Source: Streptomyces hainanensis
Lineage (GTDB): Bacteria; Actinomycetota; Actinomycetes; Streptomycetales; Streptomycetaceae
DNA: 38,787 bases
Direction: 5' to 3'
NCBI RefSeq assembly: GCF_004348415.1
Contig: NZ_SMKI01000007.1
Location: 1-38,787, forward strand
Shown: positions 17,331-26,750 of the stretch, piece after piece
Layout of the letters: the number at the start of each line of letters is the position of its first letter
Numbering within the stretch: position 1 is the stretch's first letter
Made by a program: the position numbers and the translations under genes
Notes under the pieces: generated by a model
The model's database searches: none
Told to the model about the DNA's origin: nothing
Seen by the model: the letters and a program-made list of their open reading frames with translations, nothing else

Positions 17331-18842
17331 AGCGACGAGCAGAACGACGGTTCCGGCGAGGAATTCCAGGAGATCGTGGCCGCGGAGACCGACCGCGACC
17401 CCGATCTCGCCGTGATCGAGGCCGGCAGCCGCACCCTGCGCGCCCAGTCCGGGGCGCCGCGGGCGGGCGACCTGCCGGGCCGCCCGGCCGACCCCGAGCT
17501 CGACCGCGCGCTGCGCGAGGTCGAGACGGAGCTGTCCAAGCGGTGGCCGGAGACCAAGCTGGAGCCGTCGCTGAGTCGCATCCGCCCCCTGATGGACGTG
17601 CTGGGCGAGCCGCAGCGCGCCTACCCGGCCATCCACATCACCGGCACCAACGGCAAGACCACCACGGCCCGGATGATCGAGGCGCTGCTCGGCGCCTTCG
17701 AGCTGCGCACCGGCCGGTTCAGCAGCCCGCACGTCCAGTCGATCACCGAGCGGATCAGCCTGGACGGCGAGCCGATCGCGCCCGAGCGGTTCGTCGCCAC
17801 CTACGAGGACGTCAAGCCCTACGTCGAGCTGGTCGACTCCCGGGAGCCCTACCGGCTCTCCTTCTTCGAGGTGCTGACCGGCATGGCCTACGCGGCCTTC
17901 GCCGACGCCCCGGTCGACGTCGCGGTGGTCGAGGTCGGCATGGGCGGCACCTGGGACTCGACCAACGTGATCGACGCGCAGGTCGCCGTCCTCACCCCGA
18001 TCACGCTCGACCACACGGACCGGCTCGGCACCACGCCCGAGGCCATCGCCGGCGAGAAGTCCGGGATCGTCAAGCGGGGCGCCCGGGTGGTGCTGGCCCA
18101 GCAGCCCAGCATCGAGGCCGCCTCCGTGGTGCTGCGGCGGGCCGTCGAGGTCGACGCCACGGTGGCCAGGGAGGGCATGGAGTTCGGCGTCGTCGCCCGC
18201 GAGGTCGCGGTCGGCGGCCAGCTGCTGACGCTGCGCGGGCTCGGCGGCGACTACCCCGAGGTCTTCCTCCCGCTCTACGGCGAACACATGGCGCACAACG
18301 CGGTGGTCGCGCTGGCCGCCGTCGAGGCGTTCTTCGGCGTCGGCGACGGCCAGCCGGCCCGCCCCCTCGACCAGGAGGTGGTCCGCGCCGCGTTCGCCTC
18401 CGTCACCTCGCCAGGCCGCCTCGAGGTGGTGCGCAGCAGCCCCACGGTGGTGCTCGACGCGGCGCACAACCCGGCGGGCGCGCAGGCCACGGCGGCCGCC
18501 ATCACCGAGGCGTTCGGCTTCAGCCGGCTCGTCGGCGTGGTCGGCGCCTCGGCCGACAAGGACGTCCGCGGCCTCCTCGAAGCCTTCGAGCCGGTGTTCA
18601 CCGAGGTCGTCGTCACCAGCAACGCCAGCCACCGCGCGATGGACGTGGACGAGCTGGCCGCCCTCGCCGTCGAGGTCTTCGGCGAGGAGCGGGTCCAGGT
18701 CGAGCCGCGCCTCGACGACGCGTTGGACGCGGCCATCACGCTGGCCGAGGAGGAACAGGAGTACGCCGGGGCCGGAGTGCTGGTCACCGGCTCGGTGATC
18801 ACGGTCGGCGAGGCCCGGCTGCTGCTGGGGAGGTCCCGCTGA
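17328..18842 (+). CDS. folC: Bifunctional dihydrofolate synthase / folylpolyglutamate synthase
   Basis: A 504-residue Mur-ligase-family enzyme that adds Glu to dihydropteroate and extends polyglutamate on folates, using ATP. The P-loop is GTNGKTTTAR (residues 106-115). The FSSPH, SFFEVLTGMAY, VEVGMGGTWDSTN, GEKSGIVK and DAAHNPAGA motifs are all present. The N-terminal 60 residues are an acidic extension (DEQNDGSGEEFQ) beyond the usual core, seen in actinobacterial homologues. The leaderless GTG supports keeping it. The stop overlaps the next ATG (TGATG), coupling it to the DUF4233 gene. Confidence 0.95.
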   Translation: MSDEQNDGSGEEFQEIVAAETDRDPDLAVIEAGSRTLRAQSGAPRAGDLPGRPADPELDRALREVETELSKRWPETKLEPSLSRIRPLMDVLGEPQRAYPAIHITGTNGKTTTARMIEALLGAFELRTGRFSSPHVQSITERISLDGEPIAPERFVATYEDVKPYVELVDSREPYRLSFFEVLTGMAYAAFADAPVDVAVVEVGMGGTWDSTNVIDAQVAVLTPITLDHTDRLGTTPEAIAGEKSGIVKRGARVVLAQQPSIEAASVVLRRAVEVDATVAREGMEFGVVAREVAVGGQLLTLRGLGGDYPEVFLPLYGEHMAHNAVVALAAVEAFFGVGDGQPARPLDQEVVRAAFASVTSPGRLEVVRSSPTVVLDAAHNPAGAQATAAAITEAFGFSRLVGVVGASADKDVRGLLEAFEPVFTEVVVTSNASHRAMDVDELAALAVEVFGEERVQVEPRLDDALDAAITLAEEEQEYAGAGVLVTGSVITVGEARLLLGRSR

Positions 18843-19186
18843 TGCGCATGTTGCGGACGCTGTGCGCGTCCACGCTGGTCTGCGAGTTCATCGTCATCGG
18901 CCTGGCGGCGGTGGCGGCGATGCGGCTCTCCGACGACCTCTCCACCACCACGATCTGGGCGGTCAGCGGCCCCGCGATGGCGCTCTGCCTGCTGCTGTGC
19001 GGCCTGCTCCGCCTCCCGATCGCGCTGCCGCTCGGCTGGGCCCTCCAAGCCGCGCTGATCGCCGCCGGGTTCGTCATCCCCGCGATGTTCGTCCTCGGCG
19101 CGGCGTTCGCCGCGCTCTGGTGGGCCTCCATCCACTTCGGCCGCCACATCGACACGACCGCTCCGGGCGCGGCCCTCACCCGCTGA
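18842..19186 (+). CDS. DUF4233 membrane protein
   Basis: A 114-residue protein with three to four membrane segments: about residues 6-29 (TLCASTLVCEFIVIGLAAVA), 36-57, and a long hydrophobic stretch about 64-98. It matches the DUF4233 family, which is found directly after folC in actinobacteria; its role is unknown. The ATG shares one base with the folC stop (TGATG), so it is translated by re-initiation. The 244 bases that follow, before ndk, hold the ndk promoter region. Confidence 0.82.
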   Translation: MRMLRTLCASTLVCEFIVIGLAAVAAMRLSDDLSTTTIWAVSGPAMALCLLLCGLLRLPIALPLGWALQAALIAAGFVIPAMFVLGAAFAALWWASIHFGRHIDTTAPGAALTR

Positions 19187-19380
19187 CGGGCCGGGCATCC
19201 TCCCCACCCACGCGCCGCGCGCGGCCCGCCGGCCGGCCGCGGCGACCCGGGCCGTAGGCCCGCGGCGAAGCGGCCGCAGCGCTGGCGGCGGGTAGGCGAG
19301 CCTTCTTCACGCGCCGCGCGCGCCGCGTGGGCGGGGGGAACAACCACCGGTCCGCGTCGAGGGCATCGGGCCCGGAACGG

Positions 19381-19386
19381 TAATCT
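19381..19386 (+). promoter_or_regulatory. Candidate -10 box of ndk
   Basis: TAATCT fits TANNNT and lies 44 bases before the ndk ATG. The -35 is poor (GTCGAG about 19 bases upstream). A ribosome site TGGAG is at 19418-19422. Confidence 0.35.
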
Positions 19387-19430
19387 TGCGAACCCCATCC
19401 TGATATCCCTTTTCTCTGGAGCCGCCTGCC

Positions 19431-19835
19431 ATGAGCCAGCGCACTCTCGTCCTGCTCAAGCCGGACGCCGTCGCCCGCGGACTCGTCGGCGAGATCATCG
19501 GCCGGATCGAGCGCAAGGCCGGCTGGGCCGTGACCGCGCTGGAGCTGCGCACCCTGGACCGCGTCACGCTGGAGACGCACTACGCCGAGCACGTCGGCCG
19601 TCCGTTCTACGAGCCGCTGCTCGACTTCATGGCGTCCGGGCCGAGCGTCGTCATGGTCGTGGAGGGTGAGCGCGTCATCGAGGGGCTGCGCGTGCTGGCC
19701 GGTCCGACGGACCCCATCGTCGCGTCGCCGGGCTCCATTCGGGGTGACTATGGCACGATCGTGCGGGAGAACCTGATTCACGCCTCGGATTCCGAAGAGT
19801 CCGCCGAACGGGAACTGAAGATCTTCTTTCCGTGA
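19431..19835 (+). CDS. ndk: Nucleoside diphosphate kinase
   Basis: A 134-residue enzyme that transfers the gamma phosphate between nucleoside triphosphates and diphosphates through a phosphohistidine. The phosphorylated residue is His117 in NLIHASDS, the exact family position. RTLVLLKPDAV opens the fold and the Gly-rich RGDYG precedes the active site. The ATG at 19431 has TGGAG nine bases upstream. It stands as a single gene between the folC cluster and mreB, as in Streptomyces. The C-terminus ELKIFFP is close to the usual end of the family. Confidence 0.98.
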   Translation: MSQRTLVLLKPDAVARGLVGEIIGRIERKAGWAVTALELRTLDRVTLETHYAEHVGRPFYEPLLDFMASGPSVVMVVEGERVIEGLRVLAGPTDPIVASPGSIRGDYGTIVRENLIHASDSEESAERELKIFFP

Positions 19836-20144
19836 GCCGTCGTGAGCCGTCCTGACTCGCCGTCAGTGTTCACCTGAACGCCTTCGCTCAATGGGGTATG
19901 TACAGTCGAACGAGGGAACCCGTCACCCGAACACGACGTCACCATGACGGAGGGCGGGTCAGGTTCCGCCGACAATGGCGAAAGCGGCGCTCCGGCGCTC
20001 CGTGTTCGACCGGCCGTGGATACGATGGCATCGCCGCCCGGCTCTCCCCCGCGAGCGGGAGAGTCCTCCTGGCGTACCGTTCATCGCACCCCCTGCCGAC
20101 CTCCCCGCACAAATCGCTCCAGCTGGAAGGCCAGATGTATCCCT
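19836..20144 (+). promoter_or_regulatory. 309-bp mreB promoter and leader region
   Basis: No gene is seen. A 12-base dyad, GTTCA-CC-TGAAC, lies at 19868-19879. Two -10-like boxes, TACAGT (19901-19906) and TACGAT further on, lack good -35 partners. A stem-loop at 20042-20063 (CTCTCC against GGAGAG with an inner CGC/GCG pair) lies about 80 bases before mreB. The only ribosome-site-like sequence, GGAAGG (20125-20130), is 14 bases from the start codon, which is unusually far. Confidence 0.45.
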
Positions 20145-21176
<1,032 letters not shown>

Positions 21177-21317
21177 GCCCCGTCGCTGGTTCCCGGCGCC
21201 CGTGCCGCCACATCCGCCGCGCGGCCGGCCCCAGGACCGCGCGGCGGGCGCCGCCCGGGACCGCTCCCGGGCGCATGACCTTCCCAAGGACCGACCAGAA
21301 AGGCACGGCCTCCGCAC

Positions 21318-22409
21318 GTGAGGGACACACGAGAGAGCCGGCTGCTCCTCGTCCTGCTGGTTTCCATCGCACTCGCACTGATCTCGCTCGACCTCCGCGG
21401 GGGTGAGAACTCCCCGCTCGACGGGTCACGGGAGGCCGCCGCCTCGTTCTTCGGACCGGTCGAGGAGGGGGTGGCCGGCGCGGTCGACCCGGTGGCCAAC
21501 GCCATCTCGGCGATCCGTGACTCGGGTGACCGGCAGGACCGCATCGCCGACCTGGAGCGGGAGAACGCGGAGTTGCAGCAGCGGCTCGGCAGCGACGAGT
21601 ACCGCGACTCGCGGATGCAGCAGTTGGACGAGCTCCTGCGGACGTCCGGAGCCGGCGGCTACCGGATCGTCGGCGCGCAGGTGATCGCCATCGGCGCGGC
21701 CCAGGGCTTCTCCTGGACCGTGACGATCGACGCCGGCACCGAGGACGGCATCGCCCGCGACATGACGGTGCTCAACGGCGAGGGGCTGGTGGGCCGGGTC
21801 ACCACCGTGGGGCGCGGCCAGGCCACGGTGCTGCTGGCCAACGACCCGGAGTTCAGCGTCGGCACCCGGCTGGAGGGCAGCCAGGAACTGGGCCTCGCCA
21901 CCGGCCGCGGCGACAACACGTTCGACGTGCAGCTGTTCAACCAGCAGGCGCAGGTGGAGCGGGGCGACCGGATGGTCACCTTCGGCTCCTCGGACAACCG
22001 GCCGTTCGTGCCGGGCGTGCCGGTCGGCGAGGTCGTCAACGTCAACCGTTCCAACGGCGACCTCACCCGCACCGTGGAGGTGCGCCCCTTCGTCTCGTTC
22101 ACCCAGCTCGACCTGGTGGGTGTGGTCGTCGAGCCGCCCAGGGACAACCCGCGCGACTCCGTGTTGCCGCCCCGTCCCGAGGAGGAGAACCGGGACGAGC
22201 GGCGGGGTGACGACGAGCGCGACCAGGGCGCGCGCAACGAGGACGAGGAAGCCGGCGGCGAAGGCGAGGAGACCCAGGGCGAGTCCGGCGAGGACGTCGG
22301 CGAGCCCCAGCCGCCGACCGAGGGCGGGACCCCGACCGCCGAGCCAGGGACCGGAGAGGGCGAAGCGCCGCCCGGGACCGGCGAAGACGACACCGCCACC
22401 GAGGAGTGA
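21318..22409 (+). CDS. mreC: Rod-shape-determining protein MreC
   Basis: A 363-residue bitopic protein. A membrane anchor spans about residues 8-26. A coiled coil (DRIADLERENAELQQRL) at about 73-100 drives dimerisation. The beta-barrel MreC domain runs from about 118 to 270 and includes VGRVTTVGRGQATVLL and FVPGVPVGEV. The last 90 residues are an extreme acidic Glu/Asp/Gly/Pro tail outside the membrane, absent from classical MreC. It links MreB inside with PBP2 and RodA outside. The GTG at 21318 lacks a strong ribosome site, so translation may depend on upstream mreB. mreD starts five bases after its stop. Confidence 0.93.
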   Translation: MRDTRESRLLLVLLVSIALALISLDLRGGENSPLDGSREAAASFFGPVEEGVAGAVDPVANAISAIRDSGDRQDRIADLERENAELQQRLGSDEYRDSRMQQLDELLRTSGAGGYRIVGAQVIAIGAAQGFSWTVTIDAGTEDGIARDMTVLNGEGLVGRVTTVGRGQATVLLANDPEFSVGTRLEGSQELGLATGRGDNTFDVQLFNQQAQVERGDRMVTFGSSDNRPFVPGVPVGEVVNVNRSNGDLTRTVEVRPFVSFTQLDLVGVVVEPPRDNPRDSVLPPRPEEENRDERRGDDERDQGARNEDEEAGGEGEETQGESGEDVGEPQPPTEGGTPTAEPGTGEGEAPPGTGEDDTATEE

Positions 22410-22414
22410 GACCG

Positions 22415-23122
22415 ATGCGCGTCTCCCGCACCCTGCTGGCCACCATCCTGGTCACGGTGGCGCTGATCGTGCAGGTCACCGTGTTGGCCAGGCTCGGTCT
22501 GCCGGGCGCCACCCCCGACCTGCTGCTGCTCACCGTGCTGGCCCTCGCGCTGGTCTACGGCCATGTCGGCGGCTGCCTGGTCGGCTTCTTCGCCGGCCTG
22601 CTCGCCGACCTCGCGCCGCCCGCCGACCACGCCGTCGGCCGGTACGCGCTGGTGCTGTGCGTCATCGGCTACGCCGCCGGGCTGACCCGGCCGGAGACCG
22701 GCCAGCACCGCTCGGCCACCGTCCCGATGCTGGTGGTCGCCGCCGGCGCCGCCAGCTCCACGCTGCTCTACGCCGGCGTCGGCGCGCTGGTCGGCGACAC
22801 GGCGGCGCGCGACGTCGGCCTCGGCAGCCTGCTGCTGACGGCCACCCTCTACGACCTGCTGCTCGCCCCGTTCGTCGTGCCGCTGGTGATGGCCATGGCC
22901 CGCCGGCTGGAGAGCGACCCGCTGTCCGGCGAGCACAAGTCCGGCGGCGGTGGCGGCGACTCGGCCGTCAGTTGGCTCAAGGGCGGCGGCAGCCCACGCG
23001 GCCGCGGCCCGCGCCGCATCCGGTACGGCAAGGCCGCCCGGCTCGGCGGCACCCGTTCCACACTGCTCAGCCGGTCCGCCCGCAACCGTGCTGGACGTAT
23101 CAAGGGGGTCAAGCGGCTGTGA
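22415..23122 (+). CDS. mreD: Rod-shape-determining protein MreD
   Basis: A 235-residue membrane protein with five or so hydrophobic segments. It opens RVSRTLLATILVTVALIVQVTVL and has PDLLLLTVLALALVYGHVGG and GFFAGLLADLAPP, the MreD signatures. The C-terminal 55 residues are a basic Gly/Arg/Ser-rich cytoplasmic tail. The ATG at 22415 is preceded by GGAG eight bases away; a GTG nine bases earlier overlaps the mreC stop and has no room for a ribosome site. Its end overlaps the pbp2 GTG (GTGA), so the two are co-translated. It is part of the elongasome membrane complex. Confidence 0.9.
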   Translation: MRVSRTLLATILVTVALIVQVTVLARLGLPGATPDLLLLTVLALALVYGHVGGCLVGFFAGLLADLAPPADHAVGRYALVLCVIGYAAGLTRPETGQHRSATVPMLVVAAGAASSTLLYAGVGALVGDTAARDVGLGSLLLTATLYDLLLAPFVVPLVMAMARRLESDPLSGEHKSGGGGGDSAVSWLKGGGSPRGRGPRRIRYGKAARLGGTRSTLLSRSARNRAGRIKGVKRL

Positions 23123-25443
23123 CGAACATCCCGGAGACCGGCCGGACTTCGCGGATCACCATCCGGCTGGTCGTCATCCAGATACTGGTCTTCTCGCTGC
23201 TGCTCACGCTGGGCGGCCGGCTCTGGTACCTCCAGATCAGGCAGGGCGACGAGTTCGCCGCCGAGGCCGCCGGCAACCACGTGCAGCAGGCCGTCCGGCC
23301 CGCGGTGCGCGGCGCCATCCTGGACGCGCGCGGCGTGCCGATGGCCGACAACGAGACGCGGCTGGTCGTCACCGCCGACCGCACCGAGCTGAGCCGGCTG
23401 CCCGACGACGGCGAGGCGGTCCTCGTCCGGGTGGCGGAGCTGCTCGGCCTGGAGGTCGAGGCGGTCGCCAACCAGGTCCGGCTGTGCGACGCCGAGACCC
23501 CGCAGCCCTGCTGGAACGGTTCGCCGTACCAGCCGATCCCGATCACCGACGAGGCGACCACCCAGCAGGCGCTCCAGATCCGGGAGCGCGCCGAGGAGTT
23601 CCCCGGCATCTCCGCCGAACCCACGGCCGTGCGCCGCTACTCGGCACCCGACGGCGCCAACACCGCGCAGGTCCTCGGCTACCTCTCGCCGGTCACCGAC
23701 GAGGAGGTCGCCGACTCCGAGGACACCGACAACCCGCTGCTGCGCTCGGACCAGATCGGCCGCTCGGGTCTTGAGCGCCAGTACGACAGCTACCTGCGCG
23801 GCCAGGCCGGCGTCACCCGCTACGAGGTCGACAAGTTCGGCCGGGTGCTCGGCGAGTCCGAGAGCGAGACCGCCCAGGCCGGCGCCAACCTCGTCACCAC
23901 CATCGACAGCCGCGTCCAGGCCGTCGTGGAGCGGGAGCTCGTGCAGGCCATGGAGATGGCCAGGACGCAGCACGACGACATCTCGGGCCGCAACTACGAG
24001 GCGGACTCGGGCTCCGCGATAGTGCTGGAGAACGGCACAGGGCGTGTCGTCGCCATGGCCTCCGCCCCGGACTACGACCCCAACGTGTGGGTGGGCGGCA
24101 TCTCCAACGACGACTACACCCGCCTTACCGCCGAGGACGGCGGCAACCCGCTGCTCAACCGGGCCATCCAGGGCCAGGGCCCGCCCGGATCCACCTTCAA
24201 GGTGATCACCTCCACCGCCGCCGTCAACGCGGGCTACGACTTCGAGGGCTCGTACGAGTGCGGCTCCTCCTACGACGTCGGCGGCCAGACCTTCCGCAAC
24301 TTCGAGTCCCAGGCGTACGGCTCGATCAGCCTGGGCCGCGCCATCGAGGTCTCCTGCAACACCGTCTTCTACGGCATCGCGCACCGCGAGTGGCAGCGCG
24401 AGGGCGGCCTCGAGCCGGTGGACGATCCGGACGACTGGCTGTTCCGCACCGCCCACGACTTCGGGCTCGGCACGCCCACCGGCGTCGACCTGCCCAACGA
24501 GGCCGCTGGCCGCATCCCGGACCGGCAGTGGAAGCAGGAGTACTGGGAGGCCAACGAGGAGAACTGGTGCGAGATCGCGGACAGCGACCGCCAGGACTAC
24601 GTGGCCAGGATCGCCCGCGAGAACTGCACCGAGGGCATGAAGATGCGCGCCGGTGACATGCTCAACTTCTCCATCGGCCAGGGCGACGTGCTGGTCACCC
24701 CGCTCCAGCTGGCCTCCGTCTACGCGGCCCTCGGCAACGGCGGCACGCTCTACCAGCCGCAGGTCGGGCGGGCCGTGATCGCCGCCGACGGCACGGTGGT
24801 CGAGGAGTTCGAGCCGCGGTCCAGCGGCGAACTGCCGGCCAGCGACCAGACCATAGAGGATCTGCGGACCGCCACCGCCGGCGTGATCACCCGGGGCAGC
24901 GCCGACTGGAAGTTCGGCGGCTGGCCGCAGAACGACATCGTGCTGCACGGCAAGACCGGCACCGCGGAGGCGTCGGGCGACCAGCAGACGACGTCCTGGC
25001 TGGCCACCTACACCGACGACTACACCGTCGTGATGACCATCGCCCAGGCCGGCACCGGCTCCGGCGCCTCGGGTGACGCCGTCCGGCGCATCTGGGAGGC
25101 CATCTACGGCGTGCAGGGCAGCAGCGTCAACGAGGACGTCGCGCTGCTCGCCGAGCCGAACCGGGACCTGCCGGAGATCGACGAGAACGGCACCATCGTG
25201 CCGGACCGCGACGAGCCCCGGGAGGACGGGGGCGAGGGCGACGCCGACCAGGGCACCACCCCCGAGGAGGGGCAGGACCCCGACCAGGGCAACGGCTACG
25301 AGCCCGGCTTCGACCCCGACGCGATCATCACCCCGGACGGCGTGGGCAACGTCAGCGAGACGGCCACCGGGGATCCGGCCGGCGGGGGAGTGCCGGGGGA
25401 CACCGGCGAACGGACCGGCCGGCGCGAGGACCAGGACGACTGA
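23119..25443 (+). CDS. mrdA: Penicillin-binding protein 2, class B transpeptidase
   Basis: A 774-residue protein. One transmembrane anchor spans about residues 17-37 (LVVIQILVFSLLLTLGGRLW). A dimerisation/pedestal domain starting RPAVRGAILDARG follows, then the transpeptidase. Active-site motifs are S358-T-F-K361, S412-C-N414 and K612-T-G. It cross-links new peptidoglycan and is the partner of RodA. The last 90 residues are an acidic Gly/Pro-rich extracellular tail (GGEGDADQGTTPEEGQ), like that of MreC. The GTG start overlaps the mreD stop by four bases and its own stop overlaps the rodA ATG by one base. Confidence 0.95.
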   Translation: MTNIPETGRTSRITIRLVVIQILVFSLLLTLGGRLWYLQIRQGDEFAAEAAGNHVQQAVRPAVRGAILDARGVPMADNETRLVVTADRTELSRLPDDGEAVLVRVAELLGLEVEAVANQVRLCDAETPQPCWNGSPYQPIPITDEATTQQALQIRERAEEFPGISAEPTAVRRYSAPDGANTAQVLGYLSPVTDEEVADSEDTDNPLLRSDQIGRSGLERQYDSYLRGQAGVTRYEVDKFGRVLGESESETAQAGANLVTTIDSRVQAVVERELVQAMEMARTQHDDISGRNYEADSGSAIVLENGTGRVVAMASAPDYDPNVWVGGISNDDYTRLTAEDGGNPLLNRAIQGQGPPGSTFKVITSTAAVNAGYDFEGSYECGSSYDVGGQTFRNFESQAYGSISLGRAIEVSCNTVFYGIAHREWQREGGLEPVDDPDDWLFRTAHDFGLGTPTGVDLPNEAAGRIPDRQWKQEYWEANEENWCEIADSDRQDYVARIARENCTEGMKMRAGDMLNFSIGQGDVLVTPLQLASVYAALGNGGTLYQPQVGRAVIAADGTVVEEFEPRSSGELPASDQTIEDLRTATAGVITRGSADWKFGGWPQNDIVLHGKTGTAEASGDQQTTSWLATYTDDYTVVMTIAQAGTGSGASGDAVRRIWEAIYGVQGSSVNEDVALLAEPNRDLPEIDENGTIVPDRDEPREDGGEGDADQGTTPEEGQDPDQGNGYEPGFDPDAIITPDGVGNVSETATGDPAGGGVPGDTGERTGRREDQDD

Positions 25444-26633
25444 TGAGCGTGCACACCCTGACGGTCAGGCAGCCGGCCCGGCGCGGGAGCGCCTGGCGCC
25501 GGCTGGCCCACCGGGACTCCGTCGCCCGCCGCCTCGACTGGCTGCTGCTGTTCGCCGGCCTCGCGCTGTCCGTGCTCGGCATAGCCCTGATCTGGTCCGC
25601 CACCCGCAACCGCACCGGCATCACCGGCGGCGACCCGAACTACTTCCTGATACGCCAGAGCATCAACCTGGCCGTCGGCCTCACCCTCGCCGTCGGCATC
25701 ATCTGGCTCGGCCACCAACGGCTGCGCGCCGCCGTCTTCGTCTTCTACGCCCTCTCCCTCGGCGTCGTCCTGCTGGTGTTCACCCCGCTCGGCACCGAGA
25801 TCAACGGACAGCGCGCCTGGCTGTCCATCGGCGGCTACACCATCCAGCCCGGCGAGTTCGTCAAGGTCGCCGCCATCCTCGTGATGGCCACCGTCCTCGC
25901 CGACGCCGTCGACGCCGGCGACCGGGAGTTCCCCGGCCGGCGCGCCGTCCTCCAGGCCCTCGGCTTCGTCGCCGTGCCGCTCGCCGTCGTGCTGATGGAC
26001 GACATGGGCACCGCCATGGTCATCAGCATCACCGTGCTCGGCATGCTGCTCGCCTCGGGCGCCTCCCTGAAGTGGACCATCGGCCTGGTGCTGGCCGCCA
26101 CCGTCGGCGCGGTCCTGGTCTGGGTGCTCGGGGTGCTCGACGAGTACCAGATCAACCGGTTCGCCGCGTTCGCCAACCCGGCGCTCGACCCGTCGGGCGT
26201 CGGCTACAACACCAACCAGGCCAGGATCGCCATCGGCGGTGGCGGCATGTTCGGCTCCGGACTCGGCGAGGGCACCCAGACCACCGGGCAGTTCGTGCCC
26301 GAGCAGCACACCGACTTCATCTTCACGGTGGCCGGCGAGGAACTGGGATTCGTGGGCGCCGGCGGGATCATCCTGCTGATAGGCGTGGTGCTGTGGCGCG
26401 CGCTCCGCATAGCCCGCGAGTCCACCGACCTCTACAGCACGGTGATCGCGGCCGGCGTCGTCGCCTGGTTCGCGTTCCAGTGCTTCGAGAACATCGGGAT
26501 GGCCCTCGGCATCATGCCGGTCGCCGGCGTGCCGCTGCCGTTCCTCTCCTACGGCGGCACCTCGATGTTCGCGGTCTGGATCGCGATCGGCCTGCTCCAG
26601 TCCATCCGGATGAAGCGCCCGCTCTCCGCCTGA
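25443..26633 (+). CDS. rodA: RodA, SEDS-family peptidoglycan glycosyltransferase
   Basis: A 396-residue SEDS protein with ten or so membrane segments. The family signatures are present: INGQRAWLSIGGYTIQPGEFVKVA, the long extracellular loop GYNTNQARIAIGGGGMFGSG, FVPEQHTDFIFTVAGEE and VAGVPLPFLSYGGTS near the end. SEDS proteins polymerise lipid II into glycan strands, with a class B PBP as partner; the two genes here overlap by a single base (TGATG), which fits a 1:1 complex. It is the last gene of the mre operon. Its stop codon lies within the first unit of a 13-bp tandem repeat that forms the terminator. Confidence 0.96.
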   Translation: MSVHTLTVRQPARRGSAWRRLAHRDSVARRLDWLLLFAGLALSVLGIALIWSATRNRTGITGGDPNYFLIRQSINLAVGLTLAVGIIWLGHQRLRAAVFVFYALSLGVVLLVFTPLGTEINGQRAWLSIGGYTIQPGEFVKVAAILVMATVLADAVDAGDREFPGRRAVLQALGFVAVPLAVVLMDDMGTAMVISITVLGMLLASGASLKWTIGLVLAATVGAVLVWVLGVLDEYQINRFAAFANPALDPSGVGYNTNQARIAIGGGGMFGSGLGEGTQTTGQFVPEQHTDFIFTVAGEELGFVGAGGIILLIGVVLWRALRIARESTDLYSTVIAAGVVAWFAFQCFENIGMALGIMPVAGVPLPFLSYGGTSMFAVWIAIGLLQSIRMKRPLSA

Positions 26634-26679
26634 ACGCTCCGCCTGAACGCTCCGTCCGAGCGCTCCGTCCGAGCGTTTT
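26624..26679 (+). terminator. Terminator made from four 13-bp tandem repeats after rodA
   Basis: Two copies of CTCCGCCTGAACG (26624-26649) are followed by two copies of CTCCGTCCGAGCG (26650-26675) and then TTTT. Each of the latter makes a CGCTC-CGTCC-GAGCG hairpin; the longer pairing AACGCTC (26646-26652) with GAGCGTT (26671-26677) is also possible. The final hairpin plus TTTT is a rare classical intrinsic terminator for so GC-rich a genome. The first repeat contains the rodA stop codon. Confidence 0.75.
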
Positions 26680-26734
26680 GCCGGACGTGCCGCCGGCCTC
26701 GCCGCACCTGGGTGCGGCCGCCGGCCGGGAACCG

Positions 26735-26750
26735 TACGCTGGTGAGCGTG
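26735..26750 (+). promoter_or_regulatory. Candidate -10 box and leaderless start of the CYTH-CHAD gene
   Basis: TACGCT (26735-26740) is followed by seven bases and a GTG at 26748. The spacing matches the leaderless starts elsewhere in this window. A GTG at 26742 is only one base from the box and less likely. Confidence 0.45.

Noticed and set aside
14652-18632. A 1,326-codon open frame on the minus strand opposite valS and folC
   Set aside because: It mirrors two certain plus-strand genes; such frames arise from the high-GC codon pattern. Its product is repetitive Gly/Arg/Leu/Asp sequence without family motifs.
19868-19879. GTTCA-CC-TGAAC before mreB as a LexA/SOS box
   Set aside because: The Gram-positive LexA site has the half-sites in the opposite order (GAAC then GTTC), so this dyad does not fit.
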